Source: Albidovulum aestuarii (GTDB taxonomy: Bacteria; Pseudomonadota; Alphaproteobacteria; Rhodobacterales; Rhodobacteraceae). Taken from it: 64,000 nt of DNA. The position numbers were made by a program, and so were the translations under genes. Positions 46,126 to 56,148 of this stretch are shown here, one piece after another. The stretch spans positions 62,001-126,000 of the forward strand of contig NZ_JASBQQ010000001.1 in assembly GCF_029961185.1 (NCBI RefSeq), in the 5' to 3' direction. Under the pieces are notes generated by a model, which saw only the letters and a program-made list of their open reading frames with translations, was not told the origin of the DNA and made no database searches. Positions within the stretch are counted from its first letter, which is position 1. The number at the start of each line of letters is the position of its first letter.

Positions 46126-47189
46126 GCCTGACGCGTGAGGCGGTTCTCGACGTATTGAAAGGCGTCGCCAACCCGATGGGGGGCGGCGACATCGTCAGTG
46201 CAGGCATGGTGCGGGCGCTGACGGTCGAGGGGGCGAGTATCCGCTTCGTGCTGGAGATCGACCCTGCCCGCGCAGCCCGCATGGAACCCGCACGGGCAGA
46301 GGCCGAAGCCAGACTGCGGGCGCTGCCGGGGGTCAAAGCCGTGTCGGTCGTCATGACCGCCCACAGCGCCCCTGCCGCCCCGCCCGATCTGAAGCTGGGC
46401 GCCAAGCCGAAACCGCAGGGGCCGGTGAAGGTGCCAGGCGTGGACCGGATCATCGCCATCGCGTCCGGCAAGGGCGGCGTTGGCAAATCCACCGTCGCCG
46501 CCAACCTTGCCGTCGCACTCGCGGCCGAGGGCAAGCGCGTGGGCCTCTTGGACGCCGATGTCTACGGCCCCTCACAGCCCCGTATGCTCGGCGTCTCCGG
46601 TCGTCCCGCCTCGCCCGATGGCAAGACCATACTGCCGCTTCGCAATCACGGCGTCACGTTGATGTCGCTCGGCCTCATGACGCGCGAGGATGAGGCTGTC
46701 GTCTGGCGCGGCCCGATGCTGATGGGGGCGTTGCAGCAGATGTTGTTTCAGGTCCAGTGGGGGGCCTTGGACATCCTGCTGGTCGATCTGCCGCCCGGCA
46801 CCGGCGATGTACAGATGACGCTCTGCCAGAAGGCCGAGGTCGCGGGCGCGATCATCGTCTCCACTCCGCAGGATGTTGCCCTTCTCGACGCCCGTAAGGG
46901 CATCGACATGTTCGCCAAGATGGGCACACCGATCCTTGGCCTCATCGAAAACATGGCCGTCCATGTCTGTTCGCAATGCGGGCATGAGGAACATATCTTC
47001 GGCCATGGCGGGGTCCGGGCCGAGGCCCAAAAGCTCGGCGCGCCATTGCTGGCCGAAATCCCGCTGCACCTCGACATCCGGGTCGCCGCTGATGGCGGCG
47101 CACCGGTCGTGGTGTCGAAGCCGAACACGCCGCAGGCGCGCGCCTTCCGTGACCTTGCGAAGCGGCTTATCGGGGATGGGATAGCATGA
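46122..47189 (+). CDS. mrp: Mrp/ApbC/NBP35-type iron-sulfur cluster carrier ATPase
   Basis: A 355-residue P-loop ATPase that carries and delivers [4Fe-4S] clusters. N-terminal DUF59-like domain (about 1-80), then the deviant Walker A SGKGGVGKSTVAAN at about 112 and the cluster-bridging CxxC in VHVCSQCGHEEHIFG. Its place next to a multi-cluster ferredoxin and formate dehydrogenase (at least nine clusters together) suggests a dedicated supplier, though Mrp can serve the whole cell. Confidence 0.92.
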   Translation: MSLTREAVLDVLKGVANPMGGGDIVSAGMVRALTVEGASIRFVLEIDPARAARMEPARAEAEARLRALPGVKAVSVVMTAHSAPAAPPDLKLGAKPKPQGPVKVPGVDRIIAIASGKGGVGKSTVAANLAVALAAEGKRVGLLDADVYGPSQPRMLGVSGRPASPDGKTILPLRNHGVTLMSLGLMTREDEAVVWRGPMLMGALQQMLFQVQWGALDILLVDLPPGTGDVQMTLCQKAEVAGAIIVSTPQDVALLDARKGIDMFAKMGTPILGLIENMAVHVCSQCGHEEHIFGHGGVRAEAQKLGAPLLAEIPLHLDIRVAADGGAPVVVSKPNTPQARAFRDLAKRLIGDGIA

Positions 47190-47908
47190 GCCAGGTCCCG
47201 GTCTTCCCGCCCTTGATGACCGGACTGGCCGCGGGGCCCGCAAACCCGTTCACCATTGCCTGTGATCAGGCCGAACGCGGCACCGATGCCGGGCTGATCG
47301 CCTGGTCGGTCTCACCCGAACGGCTGCGGGCCGCGATCGTTCTCGCGCCCGAAACGCCGCTTGAGCCTGCCATGGCCGGGTTCATCGCCTGCGGGGTCGG
47401 TATGCAGAACGCCCTTGGTGCGCTGGTACCGCCCGAAACCGCCGTCCATCTCGACTGGTCCGGCGGTATCCGGCTGAACGGCGCCCATGTGGGCGCGTTG
47501 CGGGTCGCCGCGTCTGAGAATGATCCCGGGGAAGAACCCGACTGGTTGGTCGTCGGCATGGAACTGACCCTGTCGCTGCCGCCCGATTGCGAACCGGGCG
47601 CGTTCCCCGACCGGACCGCGCTTGATCAGGAAGGCTGCGGCGGACTTGACCCGGTGCATATCCTTGAAGCCTGGTCGCGCCATACGCTCCTTTGGCTCAA
47701 CACGATCGAGGATGCCGAGGGGCGTGGCGATCTGCACCGGGAATGGGAGGGGCTCGCCTGGAAGCTGCATTACACGGTGACCGTTGCCTCTGACGGCACG
47801 AGGATTGAGGGGACGTTCCTTGGCGTCGATGAGAATTTCGGAATGCTTCTGAAGACAGGTGACACCACCCGGCTGCTGCCGCTCTCATCGCTGCTGGAGG
47901 ACGTCTGA
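47186..47908 (+). CDS. Biotin/lipoate ligase-like protein with degraded catalytic motifs
   Basis: A 240-residue protein with the core of a biotin protein ligase fold followed by a DUF4444-type C-terminal domain (about 175-240, GTFLGVDENFGMLLKTG). Where BirA has KWPND this protein has DWSGG (residues 90-94), then IRLNGAHVGALRV and WLVVGMELTL in the right spacing. The GRGRxGR biotin loop is also missing (ERGTDAGLIAWS). Without both, ligation is unlikely; a scaffold or binding role is inferred. Overlaps mrp (ATGA) and the next gene (one base). Confidence 0.75.
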   Translation: MSQVPVFPPLMTGLAAGPANPFTIACDQAERGTDAGLIAWSVSPERLRAAIVLAPETPLEPAMAGFIACGVGMQNALGALVPPETAVHLDWSGGIRLNGAHVGALRVAASENDPGEEPDWLVVGMELTLSLPPDCEPGAFPDRTALDQEGCGGLDPVHILEAWSRHTLLWLNTIEDAEGRGDLHREWEGLAWKLHYTVTVASDGTRIEGTFLGVDENFGMLLKTGDTTRLLPLSSLLEDV

Positions 47909-48387
47909 TGCTGCTCGCCCGCGCCATCCATTTCGACGAAAGCGACATGAACGTCTTTGCCAACCCGGCGCGAACCGGGGAATGGGCGATCTCAGGCGGG
48001 TTCGAGTTTTCAAACTGGTCAGAGGGAGATCTTGTTGGCAAGGCGCGACAGGCCTTTGCCAATGGCTGGTTGGGGATTGAGACTTTCGGGCGGGTAACCT
48101 TCGTCGCCGTGACCCGGATCGAGGCGGCCGAGTATGAGGCACTGGTGCGCCGGCTGGCAGAACACTTCGTCGCCGTCTACGGGGCTCCTTCAGTCGAAGC
48201 CGCCCTGCCCGTCGCAACCGAGGAACTGGCGCAGATGGCCGACCTCTGCGCCGACCACGCGCCGAATACCGTGCTGACGGTGATACGCGAACTGACGGAA
48301 TCCGGGGTCCGCGAACAATACCGATTCATCGAGGCGAACGAGGCCGGGCTTGATCAGTTCGCGATCCATGGGTCGTTGGAAGAATAA
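47908..48387 (+). CDS. DUF6505 family protein
   Basis: A 159-residue cytoplasmic protein: LARAIHFDESDMNVFANPAR at the N-terminus, GEWAISGGFEF, then a helical C-terminus ending HGSLEE. Last gene of the DUF6494-mrp-ligase-like-DUF6505 run, all overlapping. Function unknown; the tight packing suggests a shared process with the Fe-S carrier. Confidence 0.75.
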   Translation: MLLARAIHFDESDMNVFANPARTGEWAISGGFEFSNWSEGDLVGKARQAFANGWLGIETFGRVTFVAVTRIEAAEYEALVRRLAEHFVAVYGAPSVEAALPVATEELAQMADLCADHAPNTVLTVIRELTESGVREQYRFIEANEAGLDQFAIHGSLEE

Positions 48388-48710
48388 CGCACGACTCACG
48401 AGTGACGAAAGAACCCGATGCCGGATCGGCCACCGTCACTGCGCTAGGAAAGCGACCGACCGGCGCCTGTCGGCGGCAAGGCCAAAGCAATTTTGAGTCG
48501 GAGATTCGGCATCGCGTCATAATCCTGATGGGAAAACAGTGCCGATCCGCTAATTATTCAACCCTAGCGCGAAAGCTTCATCTTCTGAAGGGATGCCGCG
48601 CCACATTTCCGCCGCAATTATGATCGGAGCCGCACAGTTCTGCTGCGGTCTGTCAATCGTAGCCGGGGCTTTGCTCTGGATTATTTGCAACGCATTAAAG
48701 GAGATACTTC
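48388..48710 (+). promoter_or_regulatory. 323-bp region upstream of the flp pilin gene
   Basis: No gene seen. It should hold the tad locus promoter. A weak pair TTGAGT (48493-48498) and CATAAT (48518-48523) has a 19-bp spacer. A small hairpin CTTCA-TCTTC-TGAAG lies near 48580, and a good RBS (AAAGGAGA) directly precedes the pilin ATG. Confidence 0.4.
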
Positions 48711-48917
48711 ATGCGTTCGACTCTGATGATGAAACTTCGCAGCTTCCGCACCGACGAAGAAGGCGTGACGCTGGTCGAGTACGGCATCGCTCTCACGCTG
48801 GCCATTATCGTCGGTGTTTCGGCCCTGACGAACCTCGGCACCAATGTCAGCGACGAAATGGTCGATGCCTGCACCGTGCTGAACAACTCGGGCACCACCA
48901 ATACCACCGCCTGCTGA
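48711..48917 (+). CDS. flp: Flp-type IVb pilin
   Basis: A 68-residue prepilin. Leader with processing site DEEG18|VTLVEY: mature residue 5 is Glu23 and Tyr24 follows, the Flp signature, then a hydrophobic helix GIALTLAIIVGVSAL. The mature pilin carries two cysteines (DACTVL, TTAC at the C-terminus) that could form a disulfide. First gene of the tad locus; it should be cut by CpaA (58360-58842). Confidence 0.93.
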   Translation: MRSTLMMKLRSFRTDEEGVTLVEYGIALTLAIIVGVSALTNLGTNVSDEMVDACTVLNNSGTTNTTAC

Positions 48918-49024
48918 TCCAGCGGACGACAAACCTCCTTTCCGCCCCGGTCGCGCCTGGGGCGGAAGGCACCACGGTTCACACCGTGACCGACAGCTAC
49001 CACCCATGATCAAGGAGAACTGCC

Positions 49025-49831
49025 GTGGGCGCCCGTTCAATCCTCGTCGCACTGCTCGGAATCGCCGTTGCCGGAGGATCGGCATTCGGCGCACGTGAAT
49101 ATCTCGACCGCAGCAGCGCCGTGGCCTCAACCGATCCCGAGGCGGCATTGGTGACGGTTATCGTGGCCGGTCGCGACATTCCCTTCGGCCAGCCGATCCA
49201 GCCGCAGGCTCTGCAGGTAATGTCATGGCCCCGGGCCGCTTTGCCGCCCGGCGCGATCTCGGATCTTGACGTTCTGGTGCCCAAGCCCGGCATGCAGCCG
49301 CGGCGCGCGACCCGCGCGATGGCACAGGGCGAACTCATTCTCGCCTCCAAGGTTTCGGATTTCGGTGAAAAGGTGACGATCGTCCAGACGCTTGGAGAGA
49401 ATACACGAGCGATGGCCATCAAGGTCGACGCCGAAACCGCCGTCGGTGGGTTTGTGACGCCGGGGGACACCGTCGATATCGTGATGACACAGGGCGGCGG
49501 CGACAAGCTGCGCGCGGTGACGATCCTGCAAAACGTTCGCATCATTGGCGTCGATCAGCAGTCCGACCAGCAATCCGACCAGCCATCGGTGGCGCGCACA
49601 GTCACCGTTGAGGTGACACCGCAACAGAGCCAGACGCTTGCACTGGCCCAAAAAGCGGGCACGCTCAGCCTGTCGCTGCGGACACTCGACAGCGCAGTTG
49701 ATGAACCGCTCGATTCGATCCGCCTGTCCGACATCCTGCGAGAGAAATCGCCCGTGGAAGAGAAAGCCGTATCCAAGGCCACCGTGCGCGTCCGTCGCGC
49801 CAACGATGTCGAAGTCGTGGAAGTCGAGTAA
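49025..49831 (+). CDS. cpaB: Flp pilus assembly protein CpaB/RcpC
   Basis: A 268-residue periplasmic protein with an N-terminal membrane anchor (SILVALLGIAVAGGSAFGA), an SAF domain (TVIVAGRDIPFGQPIQPQAL) and VTPGDTVDIVM. It normally works beside the secretin CpaC, but no secretin follows here; the next gene is tadG-like. GTG start at 49025 with AAGGAG upstream. Confidence 0.9.
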   Translation: MGARSILVALLGIAVAGGSAFGAREYLDRSSAVASTDPEAALVTVIVAGRDIPFGQPIQPQALQVMSWPRAALPPGAISDLDVLVPKPGMQPRRATRAMAQGELILASKVSDFGEKVTIVQTLGENTRAMAIKVDAETAVGGFVTPGDTVDIVMTQGGGDKLRAVTILQNVRIIGVDQQSDQQSDQPSVARTVTVEVTPQQSQTLALAQKAGTLSLSLRTLDSAVDEPLDSIRLSDILREKSPVEEKAVSKATVRVRRANDVEVVEVE

Positions 49832-49849
49832 GCCGGGAGCACTCTGGTC

Positions 49850-51346
49850 ATGACGTTCAGTACAAAAATCAGACAGTTCGCACAAAAAGAAGACGGTACA
49901 ATCCTCGTCTTCTGGGCGATGGCGCTCGTGGTTGTACTGGGCTTCGTGGCTTTGTCACTCGATGTCGGCCGGCTGGCGACGACGCAATCCGAACTGCAAT
50001 CCTTTGCCGACCATGTAGCGCTGGCTGCCGCTGGCGAACTCGATGGACAAAACGATGCTATCACGCGTGCCACGGCGGCGGCTGCGAATCTGATCACGGA
50101 CACCCAGACCTATGGCAATGGCGGCCAGACTCTGGGTGGTTCGGCAGATTATACGCTCGACTTCTACGCTACCCTTCCGGGCAATGATGCGACGGCACTG
50201 CCATCGCCAAACCCGTCTCCTCCGCAACCGGAAGACGCGGTTTACGTACAGGTTACGGTCAATCCGAAGACCGTGGATTTCCCCTTCGGTTCGCTGCTTT
50301 CGACGCTTCTCGGCGGAACGACCGTTACTCCGTCGACCAGCGCGTCAGCCGTCGCAGGTTTCACCCAATATGCCTGCGACATCGCACCGATGATGTTCTG
50401 CATCCCCGATCCGACCTTCGACGCCTCGGACCCCGCTCGGGTCGGCGACATGATCCGCCTGCGTTCGGGCGGTCAGGGCGCGGCCTGGGGGCCCGGGAAC
50501 TTCGGCTTCCTGGACCCAACACAGGTGATCGATGCCAATGGTAACTGCGCCAGCGTGCCCTCCGGTCCGCAAAAGCTCGCCTGTGTTCTCGCCGCCGCCG
50601 GCTCGATCACGCAATGCGTGGCGCAACGGGGTGTCGATACTGAGCCCGGTCAGAAAGTCGGCATCACCAACGTCTCGCTCAACATGCGTTTCGATATGTG
50701 GCCGCAGTCCATGCACAACAAGGAAATGATCGATCCCGTTTTTGCTCCGGCGCCCAATGTCATCAAGGGTGTTAAAGCCAAGGGCGGTGCCTGCAAATGG
50801 AACGGATCCGACCCTACCGGGGACACGGCTGCTCTGCCGCGTGACGATTGCTTCCCAGGATGCGCACCTTACGGCGACGGCAACTGGTCGGGTGGCCGTA
50901 CGGATCCGGTAAACGGTTACGTTGCGAAAAACTACGGTGGCAATGATCCGCACCTGACGGCATCGACCCGGTATGAATACTATCTGGCCGAAATCGCAGC
51001 TGCCGGTGGTCCCTTCTCGACCTCGTCGATCCTCAACAGCCCTCCCCTATCGGAGACCGGCCGACGGATGTGCTCACCCAATCAATACCCCGACCCGGAA
51101 CGCCGTGTCATGATCATCGCCGGTGTAAACTGCGACCCCCTGAACGGCGGCATGACGATCAACGGCAATACTGTCGGCGTTCCAGTGAAGCAGTTCGTCA
51201 AGGTATTCATCACTGAACCGGTTCAGGACAACGGCGCTTCGCCAGCGGCGCTGGATATGTATGTCGAGGTTATCGGCTCGGCGCATTCGGGCAGTAGTGG
51301 CGGCAATTCGGGCGTCATCCATGATGTCGTGCAGCTTTACCGGTGA
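49850..51346 (+). CDS. TadG-like pilus assembly protein (Tad domain)
   Basis: A 498-residue protein with an N-terminal Tad domain: KIRQFAQKEDGTILVFWAMALVVVLGFVALSLDVGRL, quoted in part as EDGTILVFWAMALVV, i.e. a pseudopilin-like helix, followed by a large secreted region rich in Asn, Gly and Pro with several cysteines (CDIAPMMFCIP, CFPGCAP). No intact MIDAS motif seen. TadG proteins anchor or stabilise the pilus in the envelope. Confidence 0.82.
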   Translation: MTFSTKIRQFAQKEDGTILVFWAMALVVVLGFVALSLDVGRLATTQSELQSFADHVALAAAGELDGQNDAITRATAAAANLITDTQTYGNGGQTLGGSADYTLDFYATLPGNDATALPSPNPSPPQPEDAVYVQVTVNPKTVDFPFGSLLSTLLGGTTVTPSTSASAVAGFTQYACDIAPMMFCIPDPTFDASDPARVGDMIRLRSGGQGAAWGPGNFGFLDPTQVIDANGNCASVPSGPQKLACVLAAAGSITQCVAQRGVDTEPGQKVGITNVSLNMRFDMWPQSMHNKEMIDPVFAPAPNVIKGVKAKGGACKWNGSDPTGDTAALPRDDCFPGCAPYGDGNWSGGRTDPVNGYVAKNYGGNDPHLTASTRYEYYLAEIAAAGGPFSTSSILNSPPLSETGRRMCSPNQYPDPERRVMIIAGVNCDPLNGGMTINGNTVGVPVKQFVKVFITEPVQDNGASPAALDMYVEVIGSAHSGSSGGNSGVIHDVVQLYR

Positions 51347-51350
51347 CCTG

Positions 51351-51857
51351 ATGAAGATGCGCGCATCCCAAACACATAAAGATCGCCTTCGCCTCTTCGC
51401 ACGGTCAGAAGACGGCGCAGCCCTGGTCGAGTTCGCCATGGTGCTGCCGATGATGCTACTGGTCTTCTCGCTGATCGTCGAGGGCGGTCGGATGCTCATC
51501 TCGTATCAGAGTGCGATTGCCGGTGTGCGCGACGCGACCCGCTATCTGTCGCGGGTCGTGCCGCCCGGCACCTGCACCTCCGCTGCGGTCACTGCGCATG
51601 CTGCCAAGCTGACCACGATCGTAAGTCACACGGCGACCAACAACTCCGTTTTCGACAGCGCCGTTGTTGTCAACTCTGTCACGCCCTCCGCCACACCCCA
51701 TACCGGCAGCTACAGGATCAGCCCGGTTTGCGTGGCGAGCGTGACAGCCAATGTCACGATCAACTTTCCCTTCGGCACGATCTTCGGATGGTTCGGTGGA
51801 TCTGTGGCGTCAATAACCACGAACGTTACCGACTCTGCGAGGGTGTTCGGCACATGA
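51351..51857 (+). CDS. TadE-like pseudopilin 1
   Basis: A 168-residue protein with a TadE-type N-terminus: ARSEDGAALVEFAMVLPMMLL, quoted here as EDGAALVEFAMVLP, with the Glu required after prepilin-like processing. Two cysteines in the C-terminal part. ATG 51351 follows the previous stop by 4 bp; the frame extends 30 codons upstream but inside tadG. Assembles in or next to the Flp fibre. Confidence 0.83.
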   Translation: MKMRASQTHKDRLRLFARSEDGAALVEFAMVLPMMLLVFSLIVEGGRMLISYQSAIAGVRDATRYLSRVVPPGTCTSAAVTAHAAKLTTIVSHTATNNSVFDSAVVVNSVTPSATPHTGSYRISPVCVASVTANVTINFPFGTIFGWFGGSVASITTNVTDSARVFGT

Positions 51858-52525
51858 CTTCGCAGTCCCTCACATCATTCATGACCGCATATCTGCACCG
51901 TTTTCGCGAGGATGACAGCGGCGTGACGCTGGTCGAGCTGGCCATAATCATCCCGGTCTTCCTGCTGCTGTTGTTCGGTCTGATCGACTTCGGCCGCATG
52001 AGCGGTGACTATGTGATGGCCAACAAGGCGATGCACACGGCTGTGCGTATGGCAGCGGTCCGCCCGCCTGTAGCCGCCCAGTTTTGCGGTGGCGTGGCCG
52101 TACCTGCGACCAACCTCCGCGGTCCGGTCCAGCAGGGAACGATCCCGCCGCGCTTCGGCACCAGCTGCTCGGCCGGAGCGAATGTCTGCGCCACTCCGGC
52201 TGCAGCGATCTGTACCGGCGATGCAACCGATCCTACAGCGAACGAAATCTGGACGAAAATCCAGCCCATGATGCCTGCCGGGTCGTCGCCGAGCAATCTT
52301 CTGATCCGCTACGAATTCGACTCCAATCTCGGTTTTCTGGGTGGGCCATATATTCCGGTCGTCACGGTCGAACTGCAGAACCTCAATTTCCAGTTTGTGA
52401 CCCCGCTTGGCGGACTTGCCGCCCTTGCCGGTGCCACGGGCTCGACCATGCCAAACTCCGTGACCGTCCCACCGATGAGCACTTCGATGCCCGCTGAAGA
52501 TCTCGCTTCAGGCAATAACGGATAA
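51854..52525 (+). CDS. TadE-like pseudopilin 2
   Basis: A 223-residue protein with DDSGVTLVELAIIIPVFLLL and FGRMSGDYVMANKAMH near the N-terminus, the TadE/TadG pattern. It overlaps the first tadE-like gene by 4 bp. Longer than its neighbour and with four cysteines (QFCGG, SCSAG, NVCATP, ICTGD). Two tadE-like genes plus tadG are the usual three minor pseudopilins. Confidence 0.83.
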   Translation: MTSQSLTSFMTAYLHRFREDDSGVTLVELAIIIPVFLLLLFGLIDFGRMSGDYVMANKAMHTAVRMAAVRPPVAAQFCGGVAVPATNLRGPVQQGTIPPRFGTSCSAGANVCATPAAAICTGDATDPTANEIWTKIQPMMPAGSSPSNLLIRYEFDSNLGFLGGPYIPVVTVELQNLNFQFVTPLGGLAALAGATGSTMPNSVTVPPMSTSMPAEDLASGNNG

Positions 52526-52564
52526 ACCAAAGACCGGCGCAGTAGCGCCGAGAAGGACAACAAG

Positions 52565-53770
52565 ATGGCAACCGAACAGAAACGATCAATGCTGGTTATC
52601 GCTGCCGGAAGCGAAGTGGCAGATGCCATCGTCAATGCGTTTTCCGGCGAACACGACCTTCGCATTGATACCAAGGATACCACGCTTGCCCAGATGAACG
52701 GCAAGGCGATCCGCGCGATGGCCGATTATGACGTCATCATGTTTCAGGCGAGCCCGGATGACAGTTCCGATATCGAAGCGATCCAGACCCTGGTCTCGAA
52801 CCGGAGCAACGAAACGACCCTTGTGGCCCTCGCCGATGGCGATATCTCTTTGTCGAAGGCGCGTGCGCTGTCCAATGCCGGCGTTGACGAGGTTCTGCCG
52901 CTGCCGAAGGGCGACGGCGAGATTGACGCCCAGATGCTGCGGCTCAGCCGCAAGAAAGCCGCGAGGCATAGCGGGGGCGCTGTCCATCAGGGGTGCCTGA
53001 TCGCGGTCGCGCAGGCCCGCGGAGGCGTTGGCTCCACCACCGTGGCGGTGAACCTTGCCGATCAACTTTGCCTCGGCAAGGGACGGTTTTCGCGTGGTAC
53101 GAAACCCAAGGTCGCGCTGGTGGATCTGGATCTCCAGTTCGGGACGATCGGGTCGTTCCTCGACCTCGGCGAGCAAGATGCTCTGCTGCAGCTGGCGATG
53201 GATGGAAAGGTCCCCGACGCCACCTTCCTGACCCAATCCATGGTGGACCTGCCGAGCGGACTGTCAGTTCTGGCCGCGCCGTCATCATTCGCACCGCTCG
53301 ACTCGCTTCGGTCCGATCAGGTTGCGGCGATCATCGATACGTTGCGGGAAAGCTATGACTTTGTCGTCGTGGACATGCCCCGTGCGCTCGTGGGCTGGAT
53401 CGAACCCATCGTTCAGCGCGCGGATGAAATGATGGTCGTCACGGACATGTCGGTGTCCTCTGTCCGTCATTGCCGCCGACTGATCGACTTCTTTACGCAA
53501 GACAACCTGTCACTGCCGGTCCAGGTGGTGGTTAACCATCAACACAAACCTCTGATGCAGACGCGTCTGCACCGGGAAGCCGCGAAGGTACTCGACCGCA
53601 AGCTCGAGCACTGGCTGCCGCATGATCCGCGTGCAGCCTGTGGCGCTGCCGATCGCGGAAAGCCGCTTTCGGTTGCCGCCCCCCGCTCACCTCTCGGCAA
53701 GGCGATGTCCCGCCTCGCCCGTGCAACCCTTTCCGGCCGTCAACTTGCGACGCAGCAGGCGGCGAAATAG
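52565..53770 (+). CDS. cpaE: CpaE/TadZ-type localisation ATPase
   Basis: A 401-residue protein with an N-terminal receiver-like pseudo-domain (about 8-130) and a ParA/MinD-like domain. The nucleotide loop is ARGGVGSTT (151-159): both Lys residues of the KGGxGKT signature are changed, while the second motif (VALVDLDLQFG) and VVVDMP remain. TadZ proteins position the Tad machine at the pole; some members have altered loops, but losing both lysines suggests weak or no ATP hydrolysis. Confidence 0.9.
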   Translation: MATEQKRSMLVIAAGSEVADAIVNAFSGEHDLRIDTKDTTLAQMNGKAIRAMADYDVIMFQASPDDSSDIEAIQTLVSNRSNETTLVALADGDISLSKARALSNAGVDEVLPLPKGDGEIDAQMLRLSRKKAARHSGGAVHQGCLIAVAQARGGVGSTTVAVNLADQLCLGKGRFSRGTKPKVALVDLDLQFGTIGSFLDLGEQDALLQLAMDGKVPDATFLTQSMVDLPSGLSVLAAPSSFAPLDSLRSDQVAAIIDTLRESYDFVVVDMPRALVGWIEPIVQRADEMMVVTDMSVSSVRHCRRLIDFFTQDNLSLPVQVVVNHQHKPLMQTRLHREAAKVLDRKLEHWLPHDPRAACGAADRGKPLSVAAPRSPLGKAMSRLARATLSGRQLATQQAAK

Positions 53771-53781
53771 GAGTCTCAGTC

Positions 53782-55169
<1,388 letters not shown>

Positions 55170-55173
<4 letters not shown>

Positions 55174-56138
55174 CCTGGCTTCCGACTTTCGACACCTCTT
55201 CACTGGCTTATGTCGGCGTCTTTGTCGGGGTGCTGCTTGCCTTCTCGGGTATCTATCAGATCCTCACCCGTAGCGAGACCCTATCCGAAACCCGCAACCG
55301 CCGCATGAAGATGATCGCGGCGGGCGCGACGACCGAAGAAATGTTGCGGCTGCTGAAACCCACGGCCGACGAATGGAGCCTCAAGCATGTGCCGTTCATT
55401 GGAACAATCCCTTCGGACCTGCGTCGTGCGGGATTGACGGCGACACCGTCCGTCTTCCTCATGGTCATGATCGGTGCATTTGCGGTGATTACACTGGCGG
55501 CATCGACCATGATCAGCGCGTCATCCGCTGCGCTGGTCGGGTTGATTGTCAGCATTCTTGCCCCGATCACCTGGCTTCGGTTTCTTCGCAACAAGCGGAT
55601 GGACACACTTGTCCGTCAACTTCCCGACGCGCTTGATCTGATGTCGCGCGGCCTGCGCGTGGGTCATCCGCTCAACACCACAATTGCGGCGGTGGCGAAA
55701 GACATGAGAGATCCGATTGCGACGGAGTTCGGCGTAATGGTCGACCAGGTCAGCTTTGGCGACGATCTCGTCGACGCGGTCATGGATTTTGCCGAGCGGA
55801 CCGAGCTGGAGGATGCACGTTATCTGGCGGTCAGCGTGGCGATACAGCACGGAACAGGTGGCAACCTCGCCGACGTTCTTAGCACGCTGTCAAAGGTCAT
55901 TCGCGACAGGATGTCCATGCGCAAGCGGATCAAGGCGATTTCCGCCGAAGGGCGTCTGACCTCCTATTTCTTGTCCTTCCTGCCTTTCCTGATTTTCGGC
56001 GCGATGTCGGCGACGTCTCCCGACTACTACATCGGCGTTATGGACAATCCGATGTTCCGCCCGATGGCCATCGTCGTGGTCGGACTTGTCATTGCCAATT
56101 TCGTTGTCATGCAACGCCTTGTGAACTTCAGAATCTGA
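55170..56138 (+). CDS. tadB: Type II secretion F-family platform protein TadB
   Basis: A 322-residue inner-membrane protein with two N-terminal membrane segments, a cytoplasmic F domain (PDALDLMSRGLRVGHPLNTTI, shown in part PDALDLMSRGLRVG; YLAVSVAIQHGTGGNLADVL) and C-terminal segments. Pairs with TadC to form the platform engaged by CpaF. Confidence 0.93.
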
Positions 56139-56148
56139 GGAAACGGAA

